DNA of 64,000 bases from Halomonas chromatireducens (GTDB lineage: Bacteria > Pseudomonadota > Gammaproteobacteria > Pseudomonadales > Halomonadaceae). The stretch is taken from the NCBI RefSeq assembly GCF_001545155.1, contig NZ_CP014226.1, positions 657,926 through 721,925 on the forward strand. Reading direction: 5' to 3'. Made by a program: the position numbers and the translations under genes. Position 1 is the first letter of the stretch, and the number at the start of each line of letters is the position of its first letter. The notes beneath the pieces were generated by a model, which was given only the letters and a program-made list of their open reading frames with translations, was not told where the DNA came from and made no database searches. Below are positions 63,782 to 64,000 of the stretch, piece after piece.

Positions 63782-64000
63782 CTACGTGTCCTTGGCGTGA
63801 TTGGCCTCGATATGACGGATCAGGCCGACGATGGCATCGCGCACCGCGCGCTCGCGTACCGCCCGGCGGTCCCCGGGGTAGTGCAACTGCTCGGCCTGCT
63901 GCCCCTCGGCATTGCCCCAGGCCAGCCACACGGTGCCCACCGGCTTGTCCGGCGAACCACCTCCCGGGCCGGCCACGCCGCTGATCGCCACGCCAAGCCT
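63782..64000 (-). CDS. pncC: CinA-family nicotinamide-nucleotide amidase, 5' truncated by window edge
   Basis: The last 72 codons of a CinA C-terminal domain protein: [23 protein letters not shown] is the family signature. The enzyme deamidates nicotinamide mononucleotide. The gene continues beyond base 64000. It sits directly upstream of recA, the standard order. Confidence 0.9.
   Translation of the reverse strand, partial: RLGVAISGVAGPGGGSPDKPVGTVWLAWGNAEGQQAEQLHYPGDRRAVRERAVRDAIVGLIRHIEANHAKDT

Overview
The window looks like a chromosomal stretch from a GC-rich gammaproteobacterium, most plausibly a Halomonas-like member of the Halomonadaceae. This rests on gene content (dapA-bamC, an Anr-type regulator beside a cbb3 oxidase cluster, the CrbS/CrbR acetate switch, recA-recX-alaS) and codon bias; it is an inference and I could not run a search. 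No insertion sequence, prophage, CRISPR array or rRNA operon was seen. Almost all DNA is coding.

Layout. 1-7.5 kb: housekeeping genes (AI-2E-family permease fragment, bcp, dapA-bamC-MBL hydrolase-purC, trmO, a GNAT enzyme, nadC). 7.5-15.7 kb: ampD, pyruvate dehydrogenase aceE-aceF with a triple-lipoyl E2, adk, tsaB-rsmJ. 15.7-23.1 kb: phospholipid genes plsB and a ClsB-like cardiolipin synthase, a YgfB-family protein, a SprT-like protease and acs. 23.1-28.4 kb: a minus-strand bacterial NHEJ block with two Ku genes, a 73-residue Cys-rich protein and LigD, followed by a hemerythrin-like protein. 28.8-32.1 kb: an uncharacterised ATP-grasp ligase plus CocE/X-Pro peptidase-like hydrolase pair. 32.5-43.5 kb: an acetate-switch neighbourhood: CrbR-like regulator, CrbS-like symporter/kinase hybrid, sodium:solute symporter with its DUF4212 partner, and a divergent DUF294/exonuclease pair. 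The divergent intergenic region carries four copies of an RGAC-N4-GTCTA repeat. 43.6-55.8 kb: ttcA, anr, hemN and the complete cbb3 oxidase structural (ccoNOQP) and maturation (ccoGHIS plus a TauE/SafE-like gene) sets, with FNR-type boxes at anr and hemN. 56.7-57.3 kb: a five-gene tRNA array (Val-Asp-Asp-Val-Asp) with its own promoter and terminator. 57.5-64 kb: fadH, a REC-PAS-LuxR regulator, then an abrupt junction at about 61,195 where the 3' part of a histidine kinase meets the 5' part of alaS, then recX, recA and the end of a CinA/PncC gene.

Together these genes cover acetate and pyruvate entry into acetyl-CoA (aceEF, acs, symporter, CrbSR), microaerobic respiration under Anr, double-strand break repair by NHEJ and RecA, and tRNA synthesis and modification. 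The main points for follow-up are the alaS/kinase junction, the repeat array at 40.6-40.75 kb, the small Cys-rich gene in the Ku/LigD block, the ATP-grasp/CocE pair, and a HemN-like protein that lacks a conserved cysteine.
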